Origin: Chloroflexota bacterium
GTDB taxonomy: Bacteria > Chloroflexota > UBA11872
Assembly (NCBI GenBank): GCA_022821645.1
Contig: JAJEDE010000010.1
Location: forward strand, 1-60,123
Reading direction: 5' to 3'
DNA length: 60,123 bases
Position 1 is the first letter of the stretch, and each line of letters begins with the position of its first letter. Of the stretch, positions 60,123-60,123 are shown in pieces. Below the pieces are notes generated by a model. That model was not told where the DNA came from. It searched no databases and saw only the letters and a list, made by a program, of their open reading frames with translations. The position numbers and the translations under genes were made by a program.

Positions 60123-60123
60123 G

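Overview
The window is 60 kb of GC-rich bacterial chromosome, densely packed with genes on both strands. No rRNA or universal phylogenetic marker is complete here, so the assignment is an inference. The gene mix resembles marine or sponge-associated Chloroflexota (SAR202/Dehalococcoidia-like lineages): sulfatases, phytanoyl-CoA dioxygenase, enolase-superfamily dehydratase, Gfo/Idh/MocA and aldo/keto reductases, heterotetrameric sarcosine oxidase, a YknXYZ/MacAB-like exporter and short dispersed palindromic repeats.

Region 1 (1-8 kb) looks like a defence and mobile-element edge. It holds the 3' end of an MmeI-type restriction-modification methyltransferase, an AT-richer TIR-STAND NTPase gene, a vapBC module with a palindromic operator, the degraded end of an IS481-like element, trpS, two abutting NUDIX genes, and a higBA-like toxin-antitoxin pair whose operator palindrome touches the toxin start codon.

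Region 2 (8-28 kb) is mainly metabolic. It carries a large transketolase-like enzyme, an RNase Z-like hydrolase and a complete soxBDAG operon on the minus strand. Four tandem paralogues of a small membrane coiled-coil protein follow, differing in the number of 11-residue repeats. Then come an SLC13/TrkA-C transporter, a zinc alcohol dehydrogenase, an MscS channel, an orphan ABC ATPase beside a DtxR-type regulator with a DtxR-box-like palindrome upstream, glycogen phosphorylase and a 7Fe ferredoxin.

Region 3 (28-46 kb) contains a lipoprotein glycosidase, a prohibitin-like protein, tRNA-Val and tRNA-Phe, and a sulfatase-fold enzyme without the usual formylglycine cysteine. It also has an aldo/keto reductase-PhyH pair, RtcB, a Gfo/Idh/MocA oxidoreductase, a phage tape-measure fragment, an L-rhamnonate-dehydratase-like enzyme and a second aldo/keto reductase. 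Three secreted or membrane-anchored alpha/beta hydrolase paralogues lie here; two of them arose with a duplication that also left a 192-bp fragment of the reductase gene.

Region 4 (46-60 kb) centres on a divergent OmpR-type response regulator and histidine kinase. They are flanked by a secreted two-module protein on one side and a membrane-fusion protein, ABC ATPase and FtsX-like permease operon on the other. The same operator pattern, three TGCA-type cores spaced exactly 11 bp apart, lies upstream of the secreted-protein gene, between the regulator and kinase, and upstream of the exporter operon. This suggests a compact envelope-stress or efflux regulon, and it is the most system-like unreported signal in the window. 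The right end holds a beta-hydroxyacid dehydrogenase, a class III aminotransferase with a Cys cluster, a metallophosphoesterase and a sulfatase cut by the window edge.
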